The notes beneath the pieces are model-generated. The model ran no database searches. It was not told where the DNA came from and saw only the letters and a program-made list of their open reading frames with translations. A program made the translations under genes and the position numbers. Below, in pieces: positions 47,978 through 58,000 of a DNA stretch of 64,000 nt. The stretch spans positions 620,001-684,000 of the forward strand of contig NZ_JAJFZN010000003.1 in NCBI RefSeq assembly GCF_020731145.1, read 5' to 3'. Position 1 is the stretch's first letter. Every line of letters starts with the position of its first letter. The stretch is from Sneathiella sp. HT1-7 (GTDB lineage: Bacteria > Pseudomonadota > Alphaproteobacteria > Sneathiellales > Sneathiellaceae).

Positions 47978-48787
47978 TTATGTAACGACGCGGTTCCGCC
48001 CGAAGTCGAGCATGGTCTCCAGTATCAGTTTGAGAGTGGGTTGAAGTGCCGCTGCCTTCTCCGGCAGATAAGAAAAGGGCGTCTCTTCCTGCATGTAATC
48101 TTCCTGCGCGAGCTCCATTTGCAGTGCATGGATGTTGGTTGTCGGGTCACCGTAATGGCGCGTGATATAGCCGCCCTTGAACCGTCCGTTGAGCGCGTGG
48201 CTATAGGGGGACGCAGCAGCAATATTCTCAACGGATTCCGTGAGATCCGCATCTGCGGATATCCCGTCCCCCGTGCCGATATTCAGGGACGGCAGACGAC
48301 CGTCAAAAAAGCGCGGGATGACAGAGCGGATGGAATGGCAGTCATAGAGCAGCACATAGCCATGGATAGCCTTGATCCGCTCGATTTCCTCCGTCAGGAC
48401 GTCATGATAGGGCTGCCAGAAGACTCCGCGCCGTGTCTCGATTTCCTCGATGTCCGGCTCCAGCCCGTCCTGATATAACTTGCTGTTATCAAACAGGGTT
48501 GTCGGGCAAAGTTCCGTGACGCTCTGTCCTGGATAGAGTGGCGCCCCGTCGGGATCACGGTTCAGGTCGATGACGTAACGGGAGAAACGAGCCGTTAAAA
48601 CCGTGGCGTCGAGTTCTTTCGCCATCGGTTGATAGAGGCGGTGGATATGCCAGTCTGTATCGGGCAGGGCCTTTGCCGCCTCCGTCAGGCGTCGCTCGAT
48701 CGATGCGGGAACGTCGAGCCCTGCATGCGGCTGACTTAGGAGAAGAGGGGATGATCCCCGCGTTAATGTAAATACGTCGCCTTGCAT
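47978..48787 (-). CDS. hutG: N-formylglutamate deformylase HutG
   Basis: 269 residues of the N-formylglutamate amidohydrolase family: SPLLLSQPHAGLDVPASIER, VIDLNRDPDGAPLYPGQSVT, YVLLYDCHSIRSVIPRFFDG and GGYITRHYGDPTTNIHALQM. The metal-binding His/Asp/Glu set is present. It hydrolyses N-formylglutamate, the HutF product, to glutamate and formate, the last step of the five-step histidine route. Only one base separates it from hutH, so the two are coupled. Confidence 0.95.
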   Translation of the reverse strand: MQGDVFTLTRGSSPLLLSQPHAGLDVPASIERRLTEAAKALPDTDWHIHRLYQPMAKELDATVLTARFSRYVIDLNRDPDGAPLYPGQSVTELCPTTLFDNSKLYQDGLEPDIEEIETRRGVFWQPYHDVLTEEIERIKAIHGYVLLYDCHSIRSVIPRFFDGRLPSLNIGTGDGISADADLTESVENIAAASPYSHALNGRFKGGYITRHYGDPTTNIHALQMELAQEDYMQEETPFSYLPEKAAALQPTLKLILETMLDFGRNRVVT

Positions 48788-48788
48788 A

Positions 48789-50336
48789 TTAACTCTCCAG
48801 TGTATCGGGAAGGAAGTCGGCGAACTGCTTTCTAAGAGTGCCGCTCATCACCAGTTTTTTTGCGGCTTCGATGTCCGGGGAAAAGAACCGGTCTTCCTCG
48901 TAAGGATCAACGATTTTACGAATTTCCGCATGAAGCTTTTCAAGCGGGGCCGAGGTTTTTAGCGGGCTGCGTAGCTCAATCCCCTGTGTTGCCGCCAGAA
49001 GCTCAATCCCGACGATCGCCGCCGTATTCTCCGCCATACGTAGCGTTCGCCGCGCGCCATGCGTCGCCATGCTGACATGATCTTCCTGATTGGCGGAGGT
49101 CGGAATGCTGTCGACTGAGGCGGGAAAAGCCTGCTGCTTGTTCTCGCTGGCGAGTGCGGCGGCTGTCACATGGGCAATCATGAAGCCGGAATTAATCCCG
49201 GCGCTGGTCACCAGAAAAGCTGGCAAGCCGCTGATCGAGGTATCGACCAGCATGGCGATGCGTCGTTCCGACATGGAACCAATTTCGGCAATGGCGAGCG
49301 CGAGATTGTCGGCGGCAAAGGCCACTGGTTCGGCATGGAAATTACCACCCGAAATGACTTCGCCGGTTTCAACAAAGACAAGTGGATTATCAGATACGGC
49401 ATTTGCCTCTATAATCAGGACGCTCGCAGCATGGCGCATCTGATCAAGGCAAGCGCCCATCACTTGAGGCTGGCAGCGCAGGCAATAAGGGTCCTGCACC
49501 TTTTCGCATTCTTCGTGGGACTTGCGAATTTCGCTTCCCTCGATCAGGGCGCGGTAACTCGCTGCCATTTCCATCTGCCCAATCTGCCCGCGCGCCGCGT
49601 GAATGCGGGTATCGAAGGGCGCATCAGTGCCTTGCGCTGCGTCCAACGACAGACTGCCCGCAAGTGTAGCGGCTGCGAGGAGCTTTTCGCCTTCGAACAG
49701 ACCCGCAAGCGCAAGCGCGGCGGAGACCTGAGTCCCGTTCAGGAGCGCGAGGCCTTCCTTTGGACCGAGGGTGAGCGGCGGAATCATCAAGGCCTTCAAG
49801 GTGGCATCGGCGGGTACGATTTCTCCATTAAACCGGACATCGCCGATGCCCATCAGAGCTGCTGTCATATGGGCCAGGGGGGCAAGGTCACCGGACGCAC
49901 CAACAGAGCCTTTTGACGGGATGCAGGGATAGATTCGATGCTCCAAAAAAGTCATCAAGGCTTCAATCACCGTCATGCGCACACCCGAAAATCCGCGCGC
50001 GAGACTCGCGGCTTTCATCGCCAAGACAAGTCGGACGATATTGTCATTCAGGAGAGGGCCAACGCCAGTGGAATGGGAAAGGACGAGATTTTTCTGTAAC
50101 GCCTCCAGCTTGTCTTTCGGGATTATCTCCTGCGCGAGGCGGCCGAAGCCGGTATTGATGCCATACACAGTGCGGTTTTCATCGACGATATTCTTAACCG
50201 TTGCCGCGCTCGCCTCCACGGCATCCCGGCAAGCGGGATCAAGAGAGAGAGTGCGCTCCCCTTCATAAATCAAACGAAGTTCATCCAAGGTGAGATGACC
50301 TGGCGAGAGGACCATGTGTGTCGGATCGGTGTTCAT
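48789..50336 (-). CDS. hutH: Histidine ammonia-lyase HutH
   Basis: 515 residues. The MIO cofactor triad Ala147-Ser148-Gly149 lies in [59 protein letters not shown] and [20 protein letters not shown] are also typical. It deaminates histidine to urocanate, the entry step. The ATG overlaps the hutI stop (ATGA), and hutG follows by one base, so the leftward operon is tightly coupled. Confidence 0.97.
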   Translation of the reverse strand: MNTDPTHMVLSPGHLTLDELRLIYEGERTLSLDPACRDAVEASAATVKNIVDENRTVYGINTGFGRLAQEIIPKDKLEALQKNLVLSHSTGVGPLLNDNIVRLVLAMKAASLARGFSGVRMTVIEALMTFLEHRIYPCIPSKGSVGASGDLAPLAHMTAALMGIGDVRFNGEIVPADATLKALMIPPLTLGPKEGLALLNGTQVSAALALAGLFEGEKLLAAATLAGSLSLDAAQGTDAPFDTRIHAARGQIGQMEMAASYRALIEGSEIRKSHEECEKVQDPYCLRCQPQVMGACLDQMRHAASVLIIEANAVSDNPLVFVETGEVISGGNFHAEPVAFAADNLALAIAEIGSMSERRIAMLVDTSISGLPAFLVTSAGINSGFMIAHVTAAALASENKQQAFPASVDSIPTSANQEDHVSMATHGARRTLRMAENTAAIVGIELLAATQGIELRSPLKTSAPLEKLHAEIRKIVDPYEEDRFFSPDIEAAKKLVMSGTLRKQFADFLPDTLES

Positions 50337-51556
50337 AGATGACCTCCAAAATACCGCGAATGGAGCGGGTTAGAGCCAATGGATTGTGTGAGTTCTGATG
50401 GATGCTCGATATCCCAGACGGCAAGGTCGGCCAGCTTTCCGACTTCGAGCGTACCGATCTCCTTGCTTAAGCCGAGCGCCTTCGCGGCGTTGCGCGTAAA
50501 ACCGGCAAGGGCCTCCTCCGGTGTCAGGCGGAAAAGTACGGCGGCCATATTCATCATCAACTGCGGGTTCGTCGTCGGGGAAGAACCGGGATTGCAGTCG
50601 GTGGCGAGCGCCATTGGTACGTCGTATTCGCGGAACAGTTCAATCGGTGGCTTTTGTGTCTCACGAAGGTAATAAAAGGCGCCGGGAAGGATCACCGCAA
50701 CGGTGCCTGCCTTCGCCATTTCCACCACCCCCTTTTCGTCAATATATTCCAGATGATCGGCGGAGAGCGCCTTGAAATGCGCGGCGAGTTCCGCCCCGCG
50801 CTGATTGCTGAGCTGCTCCGCATGGATCTTGACCGGAATGTTCATCCTGTCGGCAGCCTTGAAAAGCTGGCGCACCTGGTCCTCGGAAAAGGCGATTTTC
50901 TCGCAGAAGGCGTCGATAGCGTCGACAAGGCCGAGCGCGTGAATGGTCGGCAGCATTTCGTGAATAACCTTCGCCATATAGCCGTCGCTGTCGCCCGCGA
51001 ATTCCGGTGGCAGCGCATGGGCGCCGAGAAATGTCTTGAGAACCCGGACCGGATTGATCTCACCGAGTTGCTTGGCGACCTCCAGCATCTTGACTTCGTC
51101 TTCCAGATCGAGGCCGTAGCCTGATTTGATTTCCACTGTCGTCACGCCGGCATCGATCATGGCTTGCAGACGTGGCTGGCTTTCAGCGGCGAGATCGCTC
51201 TCGCTGGCCTCTCGTGTCGCCTTGACGGTGGAGAGAATACCGCCGCCCTGCGCGGCGATTTCCTCATAGGTCGCGCCATTCAGCGACATCTCGAATTCCT
51301 GGGCGCGATTGCCAGCATAGACAAGATGGGTGTGGCAATCGATCAGGCCCGGGGTGATCCAGCGGCCCTCGAGATCGATTACCTCGGGGGCGTCGGGCAG
51401 GCCGTCTTCCGCAAGGCCGAGCCAGCTGATCCTGTCACCCGTCACGGCGAGGGCATCGGCGTCAATCGCGCCATAGGGCTCGCCACCGGGTGTCATGGCG
51501 GCAAGATGTGCATTGATGAAAAGTCTGTCGCAAGTCGCTATCGCCATTTCTCCCAT
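50333..51556 (-). CDS. hutI: Imidazolonepropionase HutI
   Basis: 407 residues of the amidohydrolase superfamily: [20 protein letters not shown] holds the metal His pair, followed by [60 protein letters not shown] and [20 protein letters not shown]. It opens imidazolonepropionate to formiminoglutamate. The ATG at 51556 is used; a second ATG three codons on is possible, and neither has an ideal ribosome site. It starts 12 bases from the shared palindromic operator and is the first gene of the leftward hut operon. Confidence 0.96.
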   Translation of the reverse strand: MGEMAIATCDRLFINAHLAAMTPGGEPYGAIDADALAVTGDRISWLGLAEDGLPDAPEVIDLEGRWITPGLIDCHTHLVYAGNRAQEFEMSLNGATYEEIAAQGGGILSTVKATREASESDLAAESQPRLQAMIDAGVTTVEIKSGYGLDLEDEVKMLEVAKQLGEINPVRVLKTFLGAHALPPEFAGDSDGYMAKVIHEMLPTIHALGLVDAIDAFCEKIAFSEDQVRQLFKAADRMNIPVKIHAEQLSNQRGAELAAHFKALSADHLEYIDEKGVVEMAKAGTVAVILPGAFYYLRETQKPPIELFREYDVPMALATDCNPGSSPTTNPQLMMNMAAVLFRLTPEEALAGFTRNAAKALGLSKEIGTLEVGKLADLAVWDIEHPSELTQSIGSNPLHSRYFGGHL

Positions 51557-51567
51557 GCCCCATTTTA

Positions 51568-51585
51568 AATTTGTATATACAAATT
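51568..51585. promoter_or_regulatory. HutC operator: perfect 18-bp palindrome between hutI and hutF
   Basis: AATTTGTAT (51568-51576) and ATACAAATT (51577-51585) form an exact 18-bp palindrome with the TTGTATATACAA core known for HutC repressors of the GntR family. It lies 12 bases before the hutI start and 21 bases before the hutF start, so one bound repressor could shut both divergent promoters. The repressor gene lies downstream of hutF, so the loop is autoregulatory. In known systems urocanate is the inducer. Confidence 0.92.
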
Positions 51586-51605
51586 ATTATGATAAGATTT
51601 CTCTT

Positions 51606-52976
51606 ATGATCAAGCATTTTTTTGACGAAATACTGTTATCTAACGGTTGGCAGCGAAATCAGTTCCTTGATATCTCCGAAAGCGGGGAAATTCTCGCTAT
51701 AGGAGACGGAACCGCGAAGGAAGCGGAAGTAATCCATCGGGGATATGCGGTGCCGGGCATCGCCAATGTACATTCCCATGCGTTTCAGCGCGCGATGGCG
51801 GGCCTTGCGGAAGCAGCGGGACCGGCGGCGGATAGCTTCTGGAGCTGGCGTCAGGTCATGTATGGTTTCCTGCGCACGATCACGCCGGAGCAGCTGGAGA
51901 TAATTGCCGCGCAGCTATATCTTGAAATGCTGAAGGCGGGGTTCACCTCGGTCGGGGAGTTTCACTACCTGCATCATGACAGGGATGGCACGGCGTACGC
52001 TGATCCCACGGAGATGAGTGGTAGAATTCTTGCGGCGGCGGAGCGGACGGGGATTGGTCTTACTTTGCTCCCCGTGTTGTATCGATACGGTGGTTTCGGG
52101 GGAGAGGCACCGCAGGATCATCAGCGCCGCTTTATTATGGAGGGAGATGAATTTCTCGTTCTCGTGCAACGCTTGCAGGACCGGTCGCAGGGAAGTGATT
52201 CCACTCTGGTTGGTGTTGCGCCGCACTCGCTGCGCGCGGTGGATCCGGCCTTGCTGCAAACCCTCCTCGCCGGAATCCCAAAGAACATGCCTTGTCATAT
52301 ACATATCGCCGAACAGCAGAAAGAGGTCGCGGATTGCCTTGACTGGTCAGGTGCACGGCCCGTCGAATGGCTGGCCGAAAATATGCATCTTGATGATCGC
52401 TGGTGCCTCATTCATGCCACCCATATCACGGAAACGGAGCGACGGGGCATCGTGCAGTCCGGGGTGGTTGCGGGGCTATGCCCGATCACGGAGGCAAATC
52501 TCGGTGACGGCATTTTCCCGGCAGGAGAGTTTCTGGAAGATGGCGGGCGGATCGCGCTCGGGTCGGACAGCAATATCTATATTTCCCTCGCGGAGGAGGT
52601 CCGGCTGCTGGAATATGGGCAGCGCCTTTTGAAAGAGCAGCGCAATGTCCTTGGCGATGAATTACACTCGACCGGTGCGCGGATTTTTTCAGCGGCGCTC
52701 TCCGGCGGGCATCAGGCGCTTGGCCGTCCGGGGAAGGAAGGTCTGCAGGTCGGTGGTTACGCCAATTTCGTTCTTCTCGACGGGGATCACCCGGCGCTTC
52801 TTGGCAAGCCGGCGCGGAAAATTCTCGATAGCTGGCTGTTCGCCGGCGATAACTCTGTGGTAAAGGATGTCGCGGTCAACGGCAAGCTGGTGATCAAGGA
52901 TCGCCACCATGCGGAGGAGGAGGCAATCACCCATCGCTTCCGACGTGTGATAACGGAGCTGGCGGCCGGACACTAG
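51606..52976 (+). CDS. hutF: Formimidoylglutamate deiminase HutF
   Basis: 456 residues from the ATG at 51606; the frame is open further upstream but crosses the operator and hutI, so longer starts are rejected. GYAVPGIANVHSHAFQRAMA holds the metal His pair, with the family signatures FWSWRQVMYGFLRTITPEQL, FTSVGEFHYLHHDRDG, CHIHIAEQQKEVADCLDWSG, LIHATHITETERRGIV and IALGSDSNIYISLAEEVRLL. It deaminates formiminoglutamate to formylglutamate, which HutG then splits. There is no strong ribosome site, so expression may depend on a short leader. Confidence 0.95.
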   Translation: MIKHFFDEILLSNGWQRNQFLDISESGEILAIGDGTAKEAEVIHRGYAVPGIANVHSHAFQRAMAGLAEAAGPAADSFWSWRQVMYGFLRTITPEQLEIIAAQLYLEMLKAGFTSVGEFHYLHHDRDGTAYADPTEMSGRILAAAERTGIGLTLLPVLYRYGGFGGEAPQDHQRRFIMEGDEFLVLVQRLQDRSQGSDSTLVGVAPHSLRAVDPALLQTLLAGIPKNMPCHIHIAEQQKEVADCLDWSGARPVEWLAENMHLDDRWCLIHATHITETERRGIVQSGVVAGLCPITEANLGDGIFPAGEFLEDGGRIALGSDSNIYISLAEEVRLLEYGQRLLKEQRNVLGDELHSTGARIFSAALSGGHQALGRPGKEGLQVGGYANFVLLDGDHPALLGKPARKILDSWLFAGDNSVVKDVAVNGKLVIKDRHHAEEEAITHRFRRVITELAAGH

Positions 52977-52978
52977 AT

Positions 52979-53725
52979 TTGGACAGCGTAGTGAATAACA
53001 TTAATGACCTCAGAATAAATACTTCCGGCCCGCTCTATCAGCAGATCAAGGACCTGATTCTTCACAAGATTGGGACGGGAGAGTGGCGCGAGGGCGACAG
53101 GATCCCAACGGAACATGCCCTGGTTGAGGAGTTGAAAGCCTCCCGCATGACCATTAACCGGGCGCTTCGGGAATTGACGCAGGAGGGGGTTCTGGCGCGG
53201 CGGCAGGGCTCCGGCACCTTTGTCGCGCCGAGCAAGCTGGAATCCGGCCTTCTGGAAATCCGCAATATTGCGGCGGAAATTGCCAACCGTGGTGGGAAGC
53301 ATAGCGCGGAACTCCTAAGCCTGAAAGAAATTACCGTGTCGATCGAGTTAAGGGAACTGATGGCCGGGCAGGGGGAGCGCCTTTTTCACTGCCTGATGTT
53401 GCATTCGGAGAATGGCGTACCTGTGGAACTGGAGGAACGCTATGTCAATCCGTCCCTTGTTCCGGCCTTTATCGAGCAGGATTTTTCAGACGAGACACCA
53501 AGCGGCTTCCTGATCCGCACCATGCCCTACAGCCATGCCGACCACCGCATCAGTGCCGATATCCCGACGGACGAGCAAAAACGCCTGCTGCAGCTGGAGG
53601 AGAACGAACCAGTTCTTACGTTGGAGCGGCATACCTACGCCGGGGAGCAGATGATCACCACGGTCCGGCTCTATCATCCGGGCAGCCGCTTTGCCTTTGG
53701 CGGGGCCTTTACGGCCGATCGCTAG
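52979..53725 (+). CDS. hutC: Histidine utilization repressor HutC (GntR/UTRA family)
   Basis: 248 residues if the TTG at 52979 is used; a GTG at 52991 is an equally reasonable start, and no ATG is available. The N-terminal winged helix (PLYQQIKDLILHKIGTGEWR; ASRMTINRALRELTQEGVLA; RRQGSGTFVAPSK) is followed by a UTRA ligand domain (FHCLMLHSENGVPVELEERY; LLQLEENEPVLTLERHTYAG) that would bind urocanate. It lies 2 bases after hutF. Its stop overlaps the converging MttB-family gene by 4 bases. The palindrome at 51568 is its expected operator. Confidence 0.93.
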   Translation: MDSVVNNINDLRINTSGPLYQQIKDLILHKIGTGEWREGDRIPTEHALVEELKASRMTINRALRELTQEGVLARRQGSGTFVAPSKLESGLLEIRNIAAEIANRGGKHSAELLSLKEITVSIELRELMAGQGERLFHCLMLHSENGVPVELEERYVNPSLVPAFIEQDFSDETPSGFLIRTMPYSHADHRISADIPTDEQKRLLQLEENEPVLTLERHTYAGEQMITTVRLYHPGSRFAFGGAFTADR

Positions 53726-55260
53726 ACATTCGAATCCGCGAAGGAGGCCTTTCGCTTCGCCATGAACTCCTGCAACGCCTCATCAATGCCCTGATCGAGG
53801 GCGGGCGCCTGATAGTCGGCGAGCATCTGCTTCCAGATAGCGTTGGCGCGCGTGGCCGTGTCCTTGGAGCCGTCCGCCTGCCATTGTTCGACCGAGTTGT
53901 TGTCGGCGGTGCGGGACCGGTAGAAGGCATCCTCGAAATTCGCCTGCGTATGGGCGCAGCCGAGGAAATGGCCACCCGGCCCAACCTCACGCACCGCATC
54001 CATAGCCTGACCATTTTCAGAGACATCAATGCCGCGCGCCAACACTTCCATCATTGCGCACTGGTCAATATCCATGACGAATTTCTCGTAGGATGAACAG
54101 AGCCCGCCTTCCAGCCAGCCCGCCGCATGGAGCGAGAAGTTTACCCCGGAAAGAAGCGTCATCAGCAGCGTTTGCGCACTCTCATAGGCGGCCTGCGCGT
54201 CCGGCAGCTTGGAGGCTGTGAAGGATCCGCCGGAGCGGAACGGCAGGTTCAACCGCCGCGAAAGTTCCGCCGCCCCGTTCAACACGAGACTGCTTTCCGG
54301 GGTGCCGAAGGTTGGCGCGCCCGACTGCATGGAGATGGAACTGACGAATGTGCCGAAAATGACCGGGGTGCCCGGCTTGATGATTTGCGTGAGGGCGCAG
54401 CCAGCCAAAGCCTCCGCGAGTAGCTGGGACAGGGTGCCGGCACCCGAAACCGGGCTCATGGCGCCCGAGAGGATAAAGGGAGAGACGACGCAGGCCTGAT
54501 TGTTCGCGGCGTAGGTCTTGAGGGCGCCAAGCATGGTTGCGTCAAAAGTCATGGGCGAGTTAGCGTTGATCAGGTTCAGCATCACGCAGTTGTTCTGCAC
54601 GAACTCCTCCCCGAAGACGAGGGACGCCATATCGATGCTATCCTGCGCCCGTTCCGGCGCGGTGACCGATCCCATGAAGGGTTTGTCGGAATATTTGATA
54701 TGGCTGTAGACCATGTCGAAATGCCGCTTGTTGACGGGCAGGTCGACCGGCTCGCAAACCGTGCCGCCGGAATGATGCATGGCGGGTGCCATATAGGCGA
54801 GCTTTACGAAATTCTCGAAATCCTTGATCGTGCCATAGCGGCGACCCTTGTCGAGATCATGCACAAAGGGCGGGCCGTAGACCGGCGCCAGCACCGTATT
54901 GTTCCCGCCGATCTGGACATTGTTTGCGGGGTTGCGGGCATATTGGGTAAACTCGGCCGGTGCGGTTTTGAGAAGCTGCTGGCAGAGGCCTTTCGGGAAA
55001 TGCACGCGTGCACCCTGCACATCCGCCCCGACGGATTTCCAGAGCGCCAGCGATTCCGGGTCATCGCGGAATTCAAGGCCGATTTCTTCCAGGATCGTGT
55101 CGGCATTCGCCTCGATAATCTCAAGTGCCTCATTGCTGGTGAGGTTGGTAACGGGGATATTCCGCTTGATATAGGGGATATGACGGGCGTTGTTGCTCGC
55201 CCGTGCCTCACGGCGGGCATCGCGCCCTCTCCGATTGCTGCGACCTTCTCTTGCACTCAT
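53722..55260 (-). CDS. MttB-family (non-pyrrolysine) trimethylamine/quaternary amine methyltransferase
   Basis: 512 residues, ATG start with GGAGG upstream. After a basic, disordered start (RSNRRGRDARREARASNN) it has the MttB-family barrel: ADTILEEIGLEFRDDPESLA, VYGPPFVHDLDKGRRYGTIK, SDKPFMGSVTAPERAQDSID, INANSPMTFDATMLGALKTY, PVIFGTFVSSISMQSGAPTF and DAVREVGPGGHFLGCAHTQA. The frame has no internal amber codon, so it belongs to the non-pyrrolysine branch, whose studied members demethylate glycine betaine, proline betaine, carnitine or similar compounds and methylate a corrinoid protein. It lies divergent from a corrinoid/C1 gene set. The exact substrate is unknown. Confidence 0.9.
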   Translation of the reverse strand: MSAREGRSNRRGRDARREARASNNARHIPYIKRNIPVTNLTSNEALEIIEANADTILEEIGLEFRDDPESLALWKSVGADVQGARVHFPKGLCQQLLKTAPAEFTQYARNPANNVQIGGNNTVLAPVYGPPFVHDLDKGRRYGTIKDFENFVKLAYMAPAMHHSGGTVCEPVDLPVNKRHFDMVYSHIKYSDKPFMGSVTAPERAQDSIDMASLVFGEEFVQNNCVMLNLINANSPMTFDATMLGALKTYAANNQACVVSPFILSGAMSPVSGAGTLSQLLAEALAGCALTQIIKPGTPVIFGTFVSSISMQSGAPTFGTPESSLVLNGAAELSRRLNLPFRSGGSFTASKLPDAQAAYESAQTLLMTLLSGVNFSLHAAGWLEGGLCSSYEKFVMDIDQCAMMEVLARGIDVSENGQAMDAVREVGPGGHFLGCAHTQANFEDAFYRSRTADNNSVEQWQADGSKDTATRANAIWKQMLADYQAPALDQGIDEALQEFMAKRKASFADSNV

Positions 55261-55537
55261 GATTTCCTCCAGCTTGTCTCACCAGACAGAAGCGCGTCTT
55301 TCATGAAATTAAATCGGATATCCAAGGGCGGACTAGCCAGTGGGCGTCTTTTTCCTGATTTCTCTGGCGAATATAGAACAGTCGCCGAAGGGGACGTCGA
55401 GGCGGGTGACAGGCATGACGGCTAAGGAACAGGGAGCGTCGGAGACCCGTTAGCGATTTAAAAGCGCAATCGCCACGGTGGACGGAGGGAAAATCTATGC
55501 CTCTCGGGCATGCTGCAGGGCAAAGGGGACGGACAAA
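55261..55537. promoter_or_regulatory. Divergent promoter region of the methyltransferase / flavoprotein pair
   Basis: 277 bases between the start codons of the MttB-family gene (leftward) and the flavoprotein gene (rightward). It should hold both promoters and any shared regulator site. Plus-strand reading frames across it are continuations of a shadow frame and lack ribosome sites. No clear palindrome or -35/-10 pair could be picked out by eye. Confidence 0.4.
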
Positions 55538-57976
55538 ATGAAATCACATGCGCGGGTAGTTGTCATTGGCGGCGGCGTTGTCGGGGTCAGTACACTTTAT
55601 CATCTGACCAAGAAGGGGTGGTCCGATGTGGTCCTGCTGGAACGGACGGAACTCACCGCCGGATCGACCTGGCATGCGGCGGGGCTCCTCCCGCTTTTCA
55701 ACATGAGCTATGCCGTCGGGCAGATCCATAAATACAGTGTTGACCTCTATAAAAGGCTGGAGGCCGAGACCGGACAGAATGTCAGCTTCCATGTCACCGG
55801 CAATCTCCGCCTTGCGACAAACAAGGAACGCATGGATGAATATCTCAAATACTGCGGAACCGCGAACACCATTGGCGTGCCTTATGAGATCATCACGCCG
55901 AAACAGGTGAAGGAACTCTGGCCGCTTTCCGATGTCGATGGGCTGGTCGGGGCGCTCTATCATCCCGATGACGGCCATATCGCGCCGGTGGATGTGACCA
56001 ACGCCATGGCGATCGGCGCACGCAATGGCGGCGCCGAGATCAACCGCCATACAGAAGTCCTCTCCATTGAGCAGCAGAAGAACGGCGAATGGCTGGTTCG
56101 CACCAACAAGGGCGATATCACCGCCGAGCATGTGGTCAGCTGCACCGGCAACTACGCCCGCCAGACGCTCTCCATGGTCGGGCTTGATATTCCGGTCATC
56201 CCCGTGGAGCATCAGTATATTGTCACCGACGAAGTGCCGGAGCTGATCGAGCGCAAGAAGGCCGGCTTGCCGGAAATGGCCGTCCTGCGAGAGAGTGACG
56301 CGTCTTATTACCTGCGGGAGGAACGGCAGGGCTATATCCTCGGTCCATATGAGAAGGGCGCACCCGCCTGTTTCGTTGATGGCGTCCCGGATACCTTCGG
56401 GCAGGATCTGTTCCCCGGCGATCTCGAACGGCTCATGCCGCATGTGGAGGCGGCGATCAAGCGCGTGCCGACCTTTGCCGATGCGGGGATCAAGGATATC
56501 GTCAACGGCCCCATCGCCTATACCCCCGACGGCAGCCCGATGATCGGCCCGGCCTGGGGCCTTAAAAATTTCTGGATCAACGAAGGCCATAGCTTCGGCG
56601 TGACGGCGGCGGGCGGTTCCGGCTGGCAGCTCGCCGAATGGATCACCGAGGGCGAGCCCGGCATCGACATGATGGATGTCGACCCGCGCCGCTTCGGTGC
56701 CTATGCCACCAAGCCCTATACCAAGATCAAGAATGAGGAATGCTATGAGCATGTCTTCGTTATTCATTATCCCGATGAGGAGCGTGGAGCCGGTCGGCCA
56801 CTCAAGATGAGCCCCTGTCATGACCGGATGGCGGCGCGCGGGGCAGTGTTCGGCCAACGTTATGGCTGGGAACGGCCCAACTGGTTTGCGCCGGAAGGGG
56901 TGGAGCCGAAGGATCAATGGAGCTTCCGGCGTTCCAACTATTTCGAGCATGTGGGTAATGAAGTGAAGAACATGCGAACAAACGCCGGACTAATCGATAT
57001 CACCAGCTTCTCGAAATTCGAGGTGACAGGACCGGGAGCGGAGGCCTATCTCGACCGGCTTGTCTGTCGCAAGCTGCCGAAAGGCGTCGGGCGTATTAAC
57101 CTCTCTCATGCGCTGAACAAGCGGGGCGGTATTCGCTCCGAATTCACCATCATGCGAGACGGGCCGGAAGCGTTCTATCTGGTCAGTTCCGGAGCGGCGG
57201 AACGATTTGATCATGATTATCTGCTGAAGCATTTACCGGATGACGGCTCGGTCCGCCTCGATAACGTCACAACGGCACATGGGGTGCTGGTGCTGGCGGG
57301 GCCGAAATCCCGCGATATCCTTCGCAAAATCACCGATGCCGACCTTTCCAACAATGGCTTTAAATGGCTGACCGGACAGCATATCACCGTCGGTCTGGCG
57401 CCTTGCCGGGCCCTTCGCGTTAATTTTGTCGGCGACCTCGGCTGGGAGCTGCATCACCCGATTGAGTATCAGAACCATATCTATGATGCGATTGTCGCGG
57501 CGGGGGAGGAATTCGGTCTCGGCATGTGCGGCATGCGCGCCATGGACAGCCTGCGGATGGAGAAAAACTACCGCATGTGGGGGCAGGACCTGACCCGTGA
57601 ATATTCCGTGTTTGAGGCCGGGCTGGAGCGCTTCGTCCATCTCGACAAGGGCGATTTCATCGGCCGGGACGCGTTGATCAGGCAGAAGGAAGAGGGCGTG
57701 CCCCAATCCTTTGTCTGCCTTGAGGTGGACGGAATCACGGATGCCGATCCGCTGGGCAATGAGCCCCTCTACGATACAAGCGGAAATATTGTTGGCCGGG
57801 CGACAGCAGGAGCCTATGGCCACTGGGTTAAGAAGAGCCTGGCGCAAGGGTATATCAAGGCCGGGATGGAGGCTATTGGCACCAAGTTGGAGATTGAAAT
57901 CCTCGGGGAGCGTTATCCCGCGACCGTCATTGATGAATCGATCTTTGACCCTGAAAATGAACGGTTGAGGGCCTGA
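55538..57976 (+). CDS. Dimethylglycine/sarcosine dehydrogenase-like FAD oxidoreductase with GcvT domain
   Basis: 812 residues from the ATG at 55538 (GGGACGG upstream); the longer open frame adds 20 unlikely residues. The first 430 or so form the FAD domain: VVVIGGGVVGVSTLYHLTKK, then GSTWHAAGLLP with the His that carries covalent FAD in dimethylglycine dehydrogenases, and INEGHSFGVTAAGGSGWQLA. The rest is a GcvT-like folate domain (SFSKFEVTGPGAEAYLDRL; MCGMRAMDSLRMEKNYRMWG; FIGRDALIRQKEEGVPQSFV). Such enzymes oxidise an N-methyl group and hand the formaldehyde unit to tetrahydrofolate. Next to an MttB-family enzyme, it would remove the following methyl group from the demethylated amine (inference). 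Confidence 0.9.
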   Translation: MKSHARVVVIGGGVVGVSTLYHLTKKGWSDVVLLERTELTAGSTWHAAGLLPLFNMSYAVGQIHKYSVDLYKRLEAETGQNVSFHVTGNLRLATNKERMDEYLKYCGTANTIGVPYEIITPKQVKELWPLSDVDGLVGALYHPDDGHIAPVDVTNAMAIGARNGGAEINRHTEVLSIEQQKNGEWLVRTNKGDITAEHVVSCTGNYARQTLSMVGLDIPVIPVEHQYIVTDEVPELIERKKAGLPEMAVLRESDASYYLREERQGYILGPYEKGAPACFVDGVPDTFGQDLFPGDLERLMPHVEAAIKRVPTFADAGIKDIVNGPIAYTPDGSPMIGPAWGLKNFWINEGHSFGVTAAGGSGWQLAEWITEGEPGIDMMDVDPRRFGAYATKPYTKIKNEECYEHVFVIHYPDEERGAGRPLKMSPCHDRMAARGAVFGQRYGWERPNWFAPEGVEPKDQWSFRRSNYFEHVGNEVKNMRTNAGLIDITSFSKFEVTGPGAEAYLDRLVCRKLPKGVGRINLSHALNKRGGIRSEFTIMRDGPEAFYLVSSGAAERFDHDYLLKHLPDDGSVRLDNVTTAHGVLVLAGPKSRDILRKITDADLSNNGFKWLTGQHITVGLAPCRALRVNFVGDLGWELHHPIEYQNHIYDAIVAAGEEFGLGMCGMRAMDSLRMEKNYRMWGQDLTREYSVFEAGLERFVHLDKGDFIGRDALIRQKEEGVPQSFVCLEVDGITDADPLGNEPLYDTSGNIVGRATAGAYGHWVKKSLAQGYIKAGMEAIGTKLEIEILGERYPATVIDESIFDPENERLRA

Positions 57977-58000
57977 AAATCGGAGGCTTTGTTCCGATTT
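57977..58000 (+). terminator. Short hairpin after the flavoprotein gene, possible weak terminator
   Basis: AAATCGGA and TCCGATTT pair exactly (8 bp) around an 8-base loop, starting at the stop codon of the flavoprotein gene. There is no T-run after it, so it may stabilise the 3' end or attenuate rather than terminate. The next gene starts 120 bases further on. Confidence 0.35.

Noticed and set aside
53722-55260. Possible pyrrolysine-type MttB
   Set aside because: The gene is a single continuous frame with no internal amber codon, so it falls in the non-pyrrolysine branch.
54700-55425. 241-codon plus-strand frame reaching into the gap before the flavoprotein gene
   Set aside because: Mostly antisense to the MttB-family gene, without a ribosome site or recognisable domain.
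55544-56950. 468-codon minus-strand frame opposite the flavoprotein gene
   Set aside because: It is antisense to a clear FAD/GcvT protein, has no recognisable domain, and reflects the codon bias of the real gene.
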